A stretch of 64,000 nt of DNA from NCBI RefSeq assembly GCF_000686845.1, contig NZ_JMLS01000019.1, positions 1 to 64,000 on the forward strand, given 5' to 3'. Source of the stretch: Paenibacillus sp. UNC451MF. Its GTDB lineage: Bacteria > Bacillota > Bacilli > Paenibacillales > NBRC-103111. Under the pieces are notes generated by a model. The model was not told the DNA's origin, did no database searches, and saw only the letters and a list, made by a program, of their open reading frames with translations. The position numbers and the translations under genes were made by a program. Below, in pieces: positions 25,392 to 34,095 of this stretch; position 1 is the first letter of the stretch, and each line of letters starts with the position of its first letter.

Positions 25392-26864
25392 TTATTTCGT
25401 TGTTACAGTAACTCCTGCAGCTGTAGCCCAGTTATCTACAGACGCTACCGTATAGGACGTTCCTGCCGCCAGCTTAGCACCATTTTGCAAATCGAATGTG
25501 CCTGTCGCACCTTTACGGCTGGTCAGTTTGTACTGTGCGGTCAGAGGAGCGCCGCCTCCTACTGGAGTCAATGTAACGCTGCGCACTGCGAACAACTCAT
25601 CCTTAGGGTCCTCGGTAAGTGTAACCTCAATAGATGTCTCGCTAACTTGCTTTGCCGATTGGATAGCAAGCGGAGCAATTTCCTTGGCCGTGAATGTAGC
25701 ACTAGCGATATCAGCCCAGTCAGAGGTAACGGTGTATTTCACGCCCGGCTTGAACGTTTGGCCGTTGGGTAGACGAAACTTCGGAGCTTGTCTTCCATCC
25801 GTAGCCTGGGTGAATAGAACGTAATTGGCCGTCATCGTTTCTCCGCCCTCAGGTGTAATGTACACCTGCTTGTCTCTCATCGAAGAAAGAATGTTATATT
25901 GCTTGCCGTTGTATACGTTATTCTCGTCCACTATAAAAGCACCCTTACGACTGGAGCTGTATGCTGCAACCACATAACCGTAGTCGGCAACACCATCCTC
26001 GAGGCTGGATTCCACTTCGAATGTATCAGCCGAGATTTGCTGGGCGGAGCGAAGCTCAAGCTTCTCGGTATTTGCTGTAAACGTCATCGATGTTTTACCT
26101 TGGTAGTCCATTGTGTATGTCGTTCCTTCTTTTTGCGGAGTTACAGGAACGATGTATGTTTGTGTTGCTCCAGATTTCAACTGAGGGATGTTCAATAGTT
26201 GCAGTCCGTTGTCGAACGTAATGTTCGCTTTAGCTTTATCTACGTCCGTATTCTCTTTAGGAAGCGGTGCTGAGAATGTTACTTGCAATGTAATGGCATT
26301 CAGCGGCGTAATGCTAGTAATTTGAACCGGTGCGATTTGCTGTGCTGCGTATACAAGCAAAGCTGCTTCTCCGCGAGTCGCGAACTTACCGCTAACAAAT
26401 GCGCTGCCGAACTGGGCTTTCAATTGCGCAGCGTCAACCTTCAACACAGCGGCCGCTACTTCAATTAATTGCTCGTGAGTGACCGGTTTATTAGGTTGAA
26501 ACTTGCCATCTTCACTCTTCATAGCGCCGATGCTGACAAGAGCTCCAGCATAGGATTGGTACCAATCGCTGCTAGTTACATCGGACAAAGCCGGTTTACC
26601 CGTTGTGTTCAGTTCTACATGAAGCGCTAGAGCAACCATTTTGGCAAGCTCGGCGCGCGTTACATTCTGATTTGGTTTGAATTCCTGATCTCCATAGCCT
26701 GAGATGATGTTTTGCTTCGCCAATTCTTCTACAGCCGTCTTGTAAGACGTTGCAGCCCCGTTATCGGTAAAATTGACTGCTGCGGATACTTGAGGAACAA
26801 TTGCGGACAAGCCTACAGCCGTTGTTATAACCCATGCTGCGAACTTTTTGCGTTTTATCATCAT
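25392..26864 (-). CDS. S-layer homology (SLH) domain surface protein
   Basis: About 490 residues. A Sec signal peptide (MIKRKKFAAWVITTAVG to about VSA, residue 30) is followed by two clear SLH units (about 36-80 with GYGDQEFKPNQNVTRAELAK, and 95-140 with FQPNKPVTHEQLIE) and a shorter third one (KFATRGEAALLVYAAQ). SLH units bind pyruvylated wall polymer. The rest is made of Ig-like or Big-type repeats beginning around VQITSITPLNAITLQVTFSA. GGGAG lies 5 bases before ATG 26864. It is probably a wall-attached structural or adhesive protein. No enzyme domain is seen. Confidence 0.88.
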   Translation of the reverse strand: MMIKRKKFAAWVITTAVGLSAIVPQVSAAVNFTDNGAATSYKTAVEELAKQNIISGYGDQEFKPNQNVTRAELAKMVALALHVELNTTGKPALSDVTSSDWYQSYAGALVSIGAMKSEDGKFQPNKPVTHEQLIEVAAAVLKVDAAQLKAQFGSAFVSGKFATRGEAALLVYAAQQIAPVQITSITPLNAITLQVTFSAPLPKENTDVDKAKANITFDNGLQLLNIPQLKSGATQTYIVPVTPQKEGTTYTMDYQGKTSMTFTANTEKLELRSAQQISADTFEVESSLEDGVADYGYVVAAYSSSRKGAFIVDENNVYNGKQYNILSSMRDKQVYITPEGGETMTANYVLFTQATDGRQAPKFRLPNGQTFKPGVKYTVTSDWADIASATFTAKEIAPLAIQSAKQVSETSIEVTLTEDPKDELFAVRSVTLTPVGGGAPLTAQYKLTSRKGATGTFDLQNGAKLAAGTSYTVASVDNWATAAGVTVTTK

Positions 26865-27082
26865 AATCTCTCCCTTGGATTTCATTGTGGGTGCTGCTTG
26901 TTGTGTAACCCTAGGAATAGATTACTTCGTAGACCGTTACAATCGAATAAAAAATCCGGGCAAAACATTAAAAAAACATAACAATCCTCTTGGCAAATGG
27001 ATATGGAAGATTTCGGTTGTCCGTGTGAAACAACAAAGAAACACGAAAACCACCTCAGATTTTATGGATAATAATTCCATTA

Positions 27083-27111
27083 AAACAAACAAAGAGCCCC
27101 AATTAGGGGCT
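27083..27111 (-). terminator. Intrinsic terminator of the pdaA transcript
   Basis: Minus strand AGCCCC, TAAT, GGGGCT followed by CTTTGTTTGTTTT. It lies about 270 bases beyond the pdaA stop, with repeat copy 3 between stop and terminator. The 218 bp from here to the SLH gene start hold only AT-rich upstream sequence. Confidence 0.7.
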
Positions 27112-27114
27112 GAA

Positions 27115-27320
27115 TGTCGAAAAAAAACAATTATACAGCAGCTGGATGAAGGCGGGAGGTGGGGTATCCCCTGGAGGAGCGAAAGCGTCCGCCTTTGTTA
27201 TCGGGAAATCCCCACTGTAACGCGATTAAAATAAAAATTTCCCGATAACAACAGTGGCCGGAAGGGGGTACCCCACCGGAGTACCACAAACACATCTGCA
27301 TTTTCTTCGGTTTCTCGACA
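27115..27320 (+). repeat. Dispersed structured element, copy 3 (full length)
   Basis: Ends are TGTCGA (27115) and TTTCTCGACA (to 27320). The outer long stem pairs GGTGGGGTATCCCC (27158-27171) with GGGGGTACCCCACC (27264-27277). The inner stem pairs TTGTTATCGGGAAAT (27195-27209) with ATTTCCCGATAACAA (27237-27251), perfect over 15 bp. The core GGAGGAGCGAAAGCGTCC with a GCGAAAGC tetraloop and CGCCTTTG is shared with copies 1 and 2. AAAGAGCC (27091) and GGCTCTTT (27340) flank the whole. It lies in the 3' untranslated part of pdaA. Confidence 0.85.
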
Positions 27321-27378
27321 AACTCACCCCCGTTAGGAAGGCTCTTTAAAGTACACAGCGCTATAGAGGACAAGCTGC

Positions 27379-28176
27379 TTAATAAGTCTTCGTCTGCATT
27401 TGATCCAAGCTTTTAAACTCATAGCCCTGCTCCTTGGCGGCAGTGAGGATACGGCTGAGTGCCTCGGTGTTATCGCTGGATACCGAATGAAGCAGGATGA
27501 CGGCACCGGGATGAAGCTGACTCATCACGTTGTCGTAAGCGTACTTCCACCCTTTTTGCGCCTTGGGATCCCAATCGCGATAGGCAACGGACCAGAAGAC
27601 GCTCGTATATCCGAGGCTTTTACTGGCTGCAAGAATCCGGTCGTTAAAAATACCTCTCGGAGGCCGCAGATAGTGCATTTCCTTTTGGCTCGTCAAATTG
27701 CTGACCTCCACCTGCACCTTCTCTAGCTCTTCCTTCAAGCGTTGGTTAGAGATTTGACTCATATCAGGGTGGCTCCACGAATGATTGCCAACCAGATGGC
27801 CTTCATCGACCATCCGCTTCACCAGCTCAGGCTGCTCCCTCACAAAATGCCCCGTAACAAAGAAAATCGCCGGTACCTTTTGTTCTTTGAGAACATCCAA
27901 TATACGACCGGTATAACCATTCTCATAGCCGTTATCGAATGTTAAGTAAAGCTCTTTCTTCGTCACATCTCCCAGGAAGATGGCCTCATTCTTCTGTATG
28001 ATGCCCTTGAAGCCCTCTTCATTAATAGATGCCAGCTGCTGATTCCTGCTCTTCTTAAATCCGAAATGGAAGGGGTCCCCCCCGTATATTGCATTGGCAG
28101 CGTGCAGTGAGAACGGAGCCATCACGGTACACAGCAGCAGCGCAACGGCTAGTATTGCCACACGTTTCAAAAGCAT
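27379..28176 (-). CDS. pdaA: Polysaccharide deacetylase, PdaA-like (delta-lactam biosynthesis)
   Basis: 265 residues. A signal peptide or N-terminal anchor (about 1-26) is followed by the lead-in FHFGFKKSRNQQLASINEEG typical of PdaA, then the NodB domain. Motif 1 is LYLTFDNGYENGYT (Asp-Asn instead of Asp-Asp, as in PdaA), the metal His pair lies in VGNHSWSHPDM, RPPRG is motif 3, and ILLHSV is the last motif. PdaA removes the acetyl group from N-acetylmuramate in spore cortex so that the delta-lactam can form. AAGGGGTGAC precedes ATG 28176. The SleB-like hydrolase at 53003, which needs cortex of this kind, fits the same theme. Confidence 0.88.
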   Translation of the reverse strand: MLLKRVAILAVALLLCTVMAPFSLHAANAIYGGDPFHFGFKKSRNQQLASINEEGFKGIIQKNEAIFLGDVTKKELYLTFDNGYENGYTGRILDVLKEQKVPAIFFVTGHFVREQPELVKRMVDEGHLVGNHSWSHPDMSQISNQRLKEELEKVQVEVSNLTSQKEMHYLRPPRGIFNDRILAASKSLGYTSVFWSVAYRDWDPKAQKGWKYAYDNVMSQLHPGAVILLHSVSSDNTEALSRILTAAKEQGYEFKSLDQMQTKTY

Positions 28177-28233
28177 GTCACCCCTTAATTCTATAATGTA
28201 AGATCAGGGATAATATGCCCTAACGGGGCTCGG

Positions 28234-29526
28234 TTATGTACCGGGCGAAACGGAATATCGCTTTTGCAGCTCTTTGGTAGATATGGCAAGAATTTTCGGG
28301 GTCAACAGCTCCTTTTTGATTTCCAGCCGCTTTTTCCCCTCAGGATGAACCACAAGCAGCAGCATGCGTAAATATAGCTTGGTGACCACGAAAAACAACC
28401 CTCGCGGCAAATCCGTTACCGTAAAGCCTAGCTGTTTAGGTCCTCTGTTAATCATTGTAATACCATAGATCCCTTTTATATCCTGAGTCAGGGTGTCGTT
28501 TAATATCCGCTCCGTCATTTTAGGCATCAGCTGTTGGACCGCACGGATCAGCTGCACGGCAAGCTGCACCATAGAACGGGTATCCATTGCAATATGGAAC
28601 ATCATCTCGTTGTTGAAATGGAGCTCTACTACCCGATCCCCCTTGCGTATTTCCTCTCCGTCCGGAAGCGCGATGCTTTTCCCGTGATACGTACATACCC
28701 GGTAATAAAGCAGCTGGTTGTCCGGATCAACCGGCTCAAGCGCAAAGAATACATGGTATAAGCTCTCCCATTTTAACCATAACGATAGCGGAAGCCGCTT
28801 ATGCCAGCTAAGCCTCTCTGTCGACTCATTCGACCACCCTATTTGATCCACTCTGTGGAATGTGTACTGTTTTTGTTGCATTTCCGCTACGAATTCATGC
28901 AGCGCTTGCAGCATATATTCAGGTGCATCCGGATTCGCACCGATCGTCTGGCCGCTGTCATGAAGGACGATGACCGCTCCGTCTTTGAACCGGGAAACAA
29001 GCCGGTGCTTAATTTTGACCTTCCCCCCGCGACTTCTCCAGTCGCCTACAATGATCGACCACAACACCATTCGGAACTGCTTCAGCAGCCAAAAGTCAAA
29101 CAAATTGATAACTCCCCACGGGGGACGATAATAGATCGGTCTCTCCCCTGTAATGCGTCCGATAGCCTCGACTGCATGATGGAGCTGAAGACGGACTCTG
29201 CGAGGCGTCATCAGTGCATTAGCCCAGTGCGAATAGTTATGCACACCGACAAGATGTCCTTCCTCATGCATTCTTACAATGAGTTCCGGGTACTTCTCTG
29301 CCTTCGAGCCGAGAACAAAGAACGTTGCCTTTATGTCATATTGCTTTAGCAAATCGAGCAGCCGCGGTGTATATTCCGGGTCAGGGCCATCGTCGAATGT
29401 CAGGAATATAGTTTGGCTCCCTTTGCCCTCCCGGTACACACCTAATCCGAACAGACGGACAAGAAGTGTGGGGATTATCGTATACACACCAAGCACAAGG
29501 ATAACGATCCAGACAATATGCTCCAT
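28234..29526 (-). CDS. Polysaccharide deacetylase fused to a YkoP-like domain
   Basis: 430 residues. An N-terminal membrane helix (about 3-24) precedes a NodB domain (about 35-220) with TIFLTFDDGPDPEYT, the His pair in VGVHNYSHW, RPPWG and VIVLHDSG. From about 235 on is a second domain with no sequence motif I can name, similar in length and setting to YkoP of B. subtilis. The gene ends an operon of MGDG-synthase-like glycosyltransferase, MFS protein and deacetylase, an order comparable to the ykoN-ykoP region. A role in modifying a glycolipid or envelope polymer is inferred. Confidence 0.82.
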   Translation of the reverse strand: MEHIVWIVILVLGVYTIIPTLLVRLFGLGVYREGKGSQTIFLTFDDGPDPEYTPRLLDLLKQYDIKATFFVLGSKAEKYPELIVRMHEEGHLVGVHNYSHWANALMTPRRVRLQLHHAVEAIGRITGERPIYYRPPWGVINLFDFWLLKQFRMVLWSIIVGDWRSRGGKVKIKHRLVSRFKDGAVIVLHDSGQTIGANPDAPEYMLQALHEFVAEMQQKQYTFHRVDQIGWSNESTERLSWHKRLPLSLWLKWESLYHVFFALEPVDPDNQLLYYRVCTYHGKSIALPDGEEIRKGDRVVELHFNNEMMFHIAMDTRSMVQLAVQLIRAVQQLMPKMTERILNDTLTQDIKGIYGITMINRGPKQLGFTVTDLPRGLFFVVTKLYLRMLLLVVHPEGKKRLEIKKELLTPKILAISTKELQKRYSVSPGT

Positions 29527-29540
29527 ATGAACTCATCCTC

Positions 29541-30752
29541 CTACTTCTTAAGCGCGGTCTGCAGTCCCGAACCTTCCGGCGGAGCCACGAAATAGTATAA
29601 GGCGATTGCTCCTAATAGTACCGCACTGACCATGATAGTGAAGCTTTCATTAAACGTGTCGGCGATCCACCCTCCAAGAACCGGTCCGATAACGACCCCG
29701 ATCCCTTCTACGCTGGAGAATAGGCCCCACCCCATCCCTTGATTATCTTTAGGGACATATTGCGCTAGAAGCGCATTCCAGGCCGGAAGCACCGCCGCAT
29801 AGGATATGCCTAATAAGGCGGCCAGCAGAAGCGAAATCCACAAGTGTGAGGTGAATGGAAGGGCAAATAAAATAACCGCAAAGGCAGCGAACCCTCCAAT
29901 CAAGAACCATTTCTTACCTAGACGATCTGATAGCTTGCCCATAGGAATTAAAGCGATGACGGTAAAGGCACCGCCTGCAATAAGTAAATAGGAGTATTGA
30001 GAATAATTGAAGCCGAGAATTTTGGAAGCAAACCCAGGCAATACAGGTACAAGCATCCCTGCTGCCGTTGTTTGTAAAGTCATGCCGGGAAGCAGCGTCT
30101 TCATAGTGAGCAGCTTCTCCCATAGCATGGAGATTTGATTGCGAAGCGGAATTTGTGTCGGAGTCGATGATTTTCTGTTAGATATAAAGAAGGACAAGAG
30201 CAAGCTAATTCCCCATAATATGATCATGCACCAGAAGGAGATGGAGTAGCTTGCGTCCATAATAAAATTAAGGATGATCGGGCCCGAGCCAAGACCGGCA
30301 AGCCAGCATGTATACAGCACGCCCATGTGCTCTGCGCGATGCTCAGGTCTAACTTTGCTTAGGCAGACAAGCCATATCGGCGACAACCCGATACCAAACA
30401 AAGCTGACGCGCCAATGAGCAACCAAATAGATTGAACGATATAAAGCAGCCACAGCCCGCCCAACGAAATAGCGAGCCCGGCCGGTACGATTAGCCGAAG
30501 AGGAAATCGATCCAGTAAATATCCGGCAAAGCATTTGATGAGCGTATCCGTAACATAATGAACCGATACAGCCCATCCGACCGTCGTTACAGTGAAGCCG
30601 AGTGCATAAACCGCGTACGTCGGCAAGAATGAAACGAGAAATGCTCCGCGAACAAATTCAACAAGAAATAGAATAATACCATACAATAGCATATGCGAAG
30701 CAAAGGATTGTTTAGAAGAGGTTGTCACCGATTGTTCCACCTTCTCCCCCAT
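29541..30752 (-). CDS. MFS transporter
   Basis: 403 residues with about 12 hydrophobic helices. MFS landmarks are the loop after helix 2 (AGYLLDRFPLRLIV, a variant of D-R-x-G-R-R) and the matching loop in the second half, GKLSDRLGKKWFLIGG. It has no soluble domains. The gap to the upstream glycosyltransferase is 42 bp and to the downstream deacetylase 14 bp, so the three are co-transcribed. The substrate is unknown; export of a lipid-linked or sugar product is a guess from context. Confidence 0.88.
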   Translation of the reverse strand: MGEKVEQSVTTSSKQSFASHMLLYGIILFLVEFVRGAFLVSFLPTYAVYALGFTVTTVGWAVSVHYVTDTLIKCFAGYLLDRFPLRLIVPAGLAISLGGLWLLYIVQSIWLLIGASALFGIGLSPIWLVCLSKVRPEHRAEHMGVLYTCWLAGLGSGPIILNFIMDASYSISFWCMIILWGISLLLSFFISNRKSSTPTQIPLRNQISMLWEKLLTMKTLLPGMTLQTTAAGMLVPVLPGFASKILGFNYSQYSYLLIAGGAFTVIALIPMGKLSDRLGKKWFLIGGFAAFAVILFALPFTSHLWISLLLAALLGISYAAVLPAWNALLAQYVPKDNQGMGWGLFSSVEGIGVVIGPVLGGWIADTFNESFTIMVSAVLLGAIALYYFVAPPEGSGLQTALKK

Positions 30753-30794
30753 AGAAACCTATGTGTTAGTTATCCCCCGAACCATGCGAAATAT

Positions 30795-31931
30795 TTACGA
30801 GCCTACAGTTACCTTGCGGTCAATCGTATGCACAACGTCTTGGGCAATAAAGTCCGCTGCGCATTTGGGCTGCAGCAGCTTCATCTTGCGTTTAATGTCC
30901 GCGGAGCGGTACTCTTCCGAGAAAAATTGGCTTACCTGCCCAGTAAGTTCTTCTAAATTATGGGAAATCGACGCCACACCTTTGCCTGATAAAAAGACGG
31001 CATTTTCTTTCTCCTGTCCGGCAAAAGGCTTGAATATAAAGATCGGAACTTGTAAGGCAAGCGATTCAGATAGCGTAAGTCCCCCCGCCTTGGAGACGAT
31101 ACAGGACGAAATGGCCATCAATTGATGTATATTGTCCAAGAATCCAAAAATATGCACATCATCGTTACCGGTATATTGCATAAGCAGCTTTTGCTCGAGC
31201 TTGCGGTTTCTGCCGCAAACGACCGCTACCTGACAATCACCAATGGACAGCAGCGAGCGGATCATCTCATCCACATTGCCAAGCACGCCATAGGAACCCG
31301 CCAGGATAAGGATCGTATGCTTCCCTTGATCAATTATGGATTCAAATGCATTCGGACTGGAAGGATCATGCTCGATAAAGTCTCTTCGGATCGGAATGCC
31401 GCTAACCTCCACCTGTCGATTGGATAGACCAAAGGATATCATCTGTTTTTTCAGCTCTTCCGCAGCCACATAATATTTGTCCATTTCCGGATGGATCCAA
31501 CGAGAATGCAGGGCGAAATCAGTTATAACCGTAAAGCACGGTATTCCCATGCTGCTACAGAGCTCCGGTGTCGCACCGAACGGAAATGTATTAATGACCG
31601 CATCCGGACGCTCCTTTTCGATGATTTCCTTCAGCTTCTTTTTACCTATAATATTGAAATACCGGTTCCAAGCAAGGTCTGGCTTCGTCTCCCGGGTCAT
31701 GTAGTAACTCCAACCATAATAATCAAGACCGAATTTTGATGTCTGGGTGCTTTTCAAATATAAAGTGGTTGTAATTGTATTTAAAAGCGGGTGCGCTTCT
31801 TTCATGAGATCGACAATAAGAACCTGTTCCATACCTTGAGTAAGAAAGGATTGCTTCAGCGCCCGCGCAGCCTGTATATGTCCGTCACCGTAACTTGCCG
31901 TCAGGATCAGAACCTTTGGTCTATGATTCAT
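30795..31931 (-). CDS. MGDG-synthase-family glycosyltransferase (UgtP/YkoN-like)
   Basis: 378 residues. The start KVLILTASYGDGHIQAARAL is the nucleotide-sugar/lipid lead of the MGDG synthase N-terminal domain. PDAVINTFPFGATPEL and TVITDFALHSRWIHPEMDKY follow, and then the GT28-like donor half with ILILAGSYGVLGNVDEMI and SKAGGLTLSESLAL. Members add glucose or galactose to diacylglycerol. ATG 31931 follows GGGAGGAGGCTACC, and a longer frame to 32012 is discounted. First gene of a three-gene operon. Confidence 0.88.
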   Translation of the reverse strand: MNHRPKVLILTASYGDGHIQAARALKQSFLTQGMEQVLIVDLMKEAHPLLNTITTTLYLKSTQTSKFGLDYYGWSYYMTRETKPDLAWNRYFNIIGKKKLKEIIEKERPDAVINTFPFGATPELCSSMGIPCFTVITDFALHSRWIHPEMDKYYVAAEELKKQMISFGLSNRQVEVSGIPIRRDFIEHDPSSPNAFESIIDQGKHTILILAGSYGVLGNVDEMIRSLLSIGDCQVAVVCGRNRKLEQKLLMQYTGNDDVHIFGFLDNIHQLMAISSCIVSKAGGLTLSESLALQVPIFIFKPFAGQEKENAVFLSGKGVASISHNLEELTGQVSQFFSEEYRSADIKRKMKLLQPKCAADFIAQDVVHTIDRKVTVGS

Positions 31932-32303
31932 GGTAGCCTCCTCCCTAGAACCAATCGAACTACCGTATGTCTTACTTCCATCATAGTTATTTCCCATAAG
32001 AAAATAAACCACTCTGCCAACTATTCATATCTATTTCCCCCAGTTATATGTACGTGAAACAATTGCTCCGCATGCTTAAACGGCAGCCCTTCAAGTATAA
32101 ATTCCCTCCTACAAGCCGCAAAGCCCTTTTTTGAAGTTTTTATACCAATAAAAAAAGCTTGCTGTTCCATAACCGTCCATCAGCAGGACAATTCAGGACA
32201 GCAAACTCATTGTATCACGCTTTGAGCGGGCATTCACCCATTTGCTTTTTAGACGATGCAAAAGCAGTACTCCCCTTCAAAGGAAGGAAATATCTTCTGA
32301 TAA
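31932..32303. other. Intergenic region between two minus-strand operons
   Basis: About 370 bp. It holds the leader of the MGDG-synthase-like operon (AT-rich, ending at GGGAGGAGG) and, further right, the terminator of the AraC/binding-protein gene (32151-32208). I see no convincing small gene. Confidence 0.5.
32151..32208 (-). terminator. Intrinsic terminator of the AraC/binding-protein regulator
   Basis: On the minus strand GTTTGCTGT and ACAGCAAGC flank a long loop and are followed by TTTTTTT. It lies about 95 bp after the stop at 32304. Confidence 0.7.
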
Positions 32304-33872
32304 TTAAGAACCGGAATTCATCAAATACTGTACGGTTTGGTCAACCAGCCCTTCGTGTGCGGAAGCATTGTACAGCAAAGGATCGTCGTGCCGTATGAAA
32401 AAGCAGCGCTTGCTGCGGCGGCTCCGCTTCAGCTCTTTCCAATTTTCAGCCAATTGATCACAAAAAGCTTCGGATTTGGCAGATCCCACCAAGAAAAGAA
32501 CATTATCGCAATCGAGTGCAGCAACATCGGTAAGCGAAGTAACATCCAGTGCACCGATATGATGCGCAGGATCCGGTGGCATAACCTGAAGGTCGTCGTA
32601 GAACAAATCCTTCATTTTCTTCATTTGCATGCCGAAGATACGAAACCGATGCTCGTTGGCCGCATGAACCAGCAAGACCGGTTCTTCTCCCAAGTGCTGC
32701 TGGATATGAAACCTGGCATTATCCACCTTCATATCGAAATAGGCGAGCCACCGCTCCGCGACACTCGACAGATCAAACAGCTGACTAATGTCCATCAGCC
32801 GTTCCTTCCAAGGATACTTCTTCCACTCAATCATAACGACCGGAGCTATCTCAGCCAATGCTTGGTAGATTTCATCCGTAACAGGCGGTGTTATAATCAG
32901 CTCCGGTTCGCTGGATTCGATTTGCCTCAAAGCTTTATCCGGCTCATCCATCCAGCCTCTTTCCAAACATAATTGAGGCGTTATCCCTAATACAGCCAAA
33001 TCTCCACGGAGGACCGGCGACAAGCATGCGATCCTCTTCTTGGTACGCGCAACATATTCCGTCGGAGTAATGCTCATATGCTTCTTAAATAGTCGGCTGA
33101 AGTAATATTCGTCCGGATAACCGACAGAGTGAGCGACATCAATGACTGACGACTCCGTATTGGCTAACAGCAATAGAGAAGCGTCAAGCCGTATTTTCGA
33201 AATGAATTTATGAGGACTTAGCCCGGTTTGCCTGCGGAACGCTTGATAAAATCGGCTTGGACTCGCTCCCGACAGACGGGCGATATCCTCCATGTCCATC
33301 GCATCCTGATATTTCCGCAGCATATATTGGCGGGTCTGCTCAACATAAGCAACCAAATCCTTTTCCATCTCGCGCGGTTTTTGCACATACATCATGAGTG
33401 CCGCCGCCATGGCGTACAAGTGAGATTGCAGCTGGTAATACAAAGCCGGTTCCGAGCTTCCGCAATCGCTCAAGAAATCCTGAATCCAGCTTCGAATTTG
33501 CGGTGTACGGAAGCAGTACAGCTGAACATCATCCAATAACGGTTGGGGCTGCTCGAATCCAAATGAGCATACCGTAGGCTTATTCGTACATTGGAACCGG
33601 ATCAGAATAAGATGCGCGGAAGCGCTATTACTATTTTCGATCATACACCGGGAGTTCGGAGGGATCAAAAACAGCTCTCCGCACAATCCCGTCCCCGTCC
33701 GGTGTACATTTTTGGCTTGTAGGTTAATTTTTACTTTTTCTTGCAATACGTAGACGAAGGCATGCTCCTCCAAGGTGGTTATTTCCTTGTGCTGCTGAAT
33801 AGGAAGCTTAAATTCCTCCGCAGCGATATACTCCAGGCGAAGATGACGCATGGAATCGTGCCTTTGCAGCAT
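32304..33872 (-). CDS. AraC-family regulator fused to a siderophore-binding-protein domain (Btr-like)
   Basis: About 522 residues. An N-terminal cupin-like sensor (about 15-150) is followed by the AraC double helix-turn-helix (about 180-280) with MEDIARLSGASPSRFYQAFR and VIDVAHSVGYPDEYYFSRLF. After it comes a periplasmic-binding-protein fold without a signal peptide, with GDLAVLGITPQLCLERGW, PELIITPPVTDEIYQAL and IAPVVMIEWKK. This is the plan of Btr, which activates bacillibactin uptake when its domain binds the iron-siderophore. ATG 33872 sits 10 bases after AAGGA; GTG 33881 is too close. A Fur box lies upstream. No siderophore transporter is next to it. Confidence 0.88.
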   Translation of the reverse strand: MLQRHDSMRHLRLEYIAAEEFKLPIQQHKEITTLEEHAFVYVLQEKVKINLQAKNVHRTGTGLCGELFLIPPNSRCMIENSNSASAHLILIRFQCTNKPTVCSFGFEQPQPLLDDVQLYCFRTPQIRSWIQDFLSDCGSSEPALYYQLQSHLYAMAAALMMYVQKPREMEKDLVAYVEQTRQYMLRKYQDAMDMEDIARLSGASPSRFYQAFRRQTGLSPHKFISKIRLDASLLLLANTESSVIDVAHSVGYPDEYYFSRLFKKHMSITPTEYVARTKKRIACLSPVLRGDLAVLGITPQLCLERGWMDEPDKALRQIESSEPELIITPPVTDEIYQALAEIAPVVMIEWKKYPWKERLMDISQLFDLSSVAERWLAYFDMKVDNARFHIQQHLGEEPVLLVHAANEHRFRIFGMQMKKMKDLFYDDLQVMPPDPAHHIGALDVTSLTDVAALDCDNVLFLVGSAKSEAFCDQLAENWKELKRSRRSKRCFFIRHDDPLLYNASAHEGLVDQTVQYLMNSGS

Positions 33873-33915
33873 AGTGTTCACGTCCTTGAGATCATATTCC
33901 TCCTTAAAGTGTATG

Positions 33916-33936
33916 TGAAAATGATTCTCATTGTCA
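33916..33936 (-). promoter_or_regulatory. Fur box upstream of the AraC/binding-protein regulator
   Basis: The plus strand reads TGAAAATGATTCTCA followed by TTGTCA, matching the 7-1-7 dyad TGATAATNATTATCA at 12 of 14 symmetric positions, with a further half-site to the right. It ends 45 bp before the start codon, so iron repression of this gene is expected. Confidence 0.75.
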
Positions 33937-34095
33937 AATAATTTGTTGCCGGAAATTGTTCAAAAGAAGATTCCAATTATTTCCTTGCAACATTTTTGAA
34001 ACATGCTCCGTCTATGGAGATGTCGACATGTTTTTCCTACAAAGGATTGATCATTCCAATATACTAAAGCAGCATAGAGGAGCTTGACTAGAGAG

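Noticed and set aside
27131-27373. A minus-strand 80-codon frame over repeat copy 3.
   Set aside because: It lies wholly within the paired repeat and has no ribosome site.
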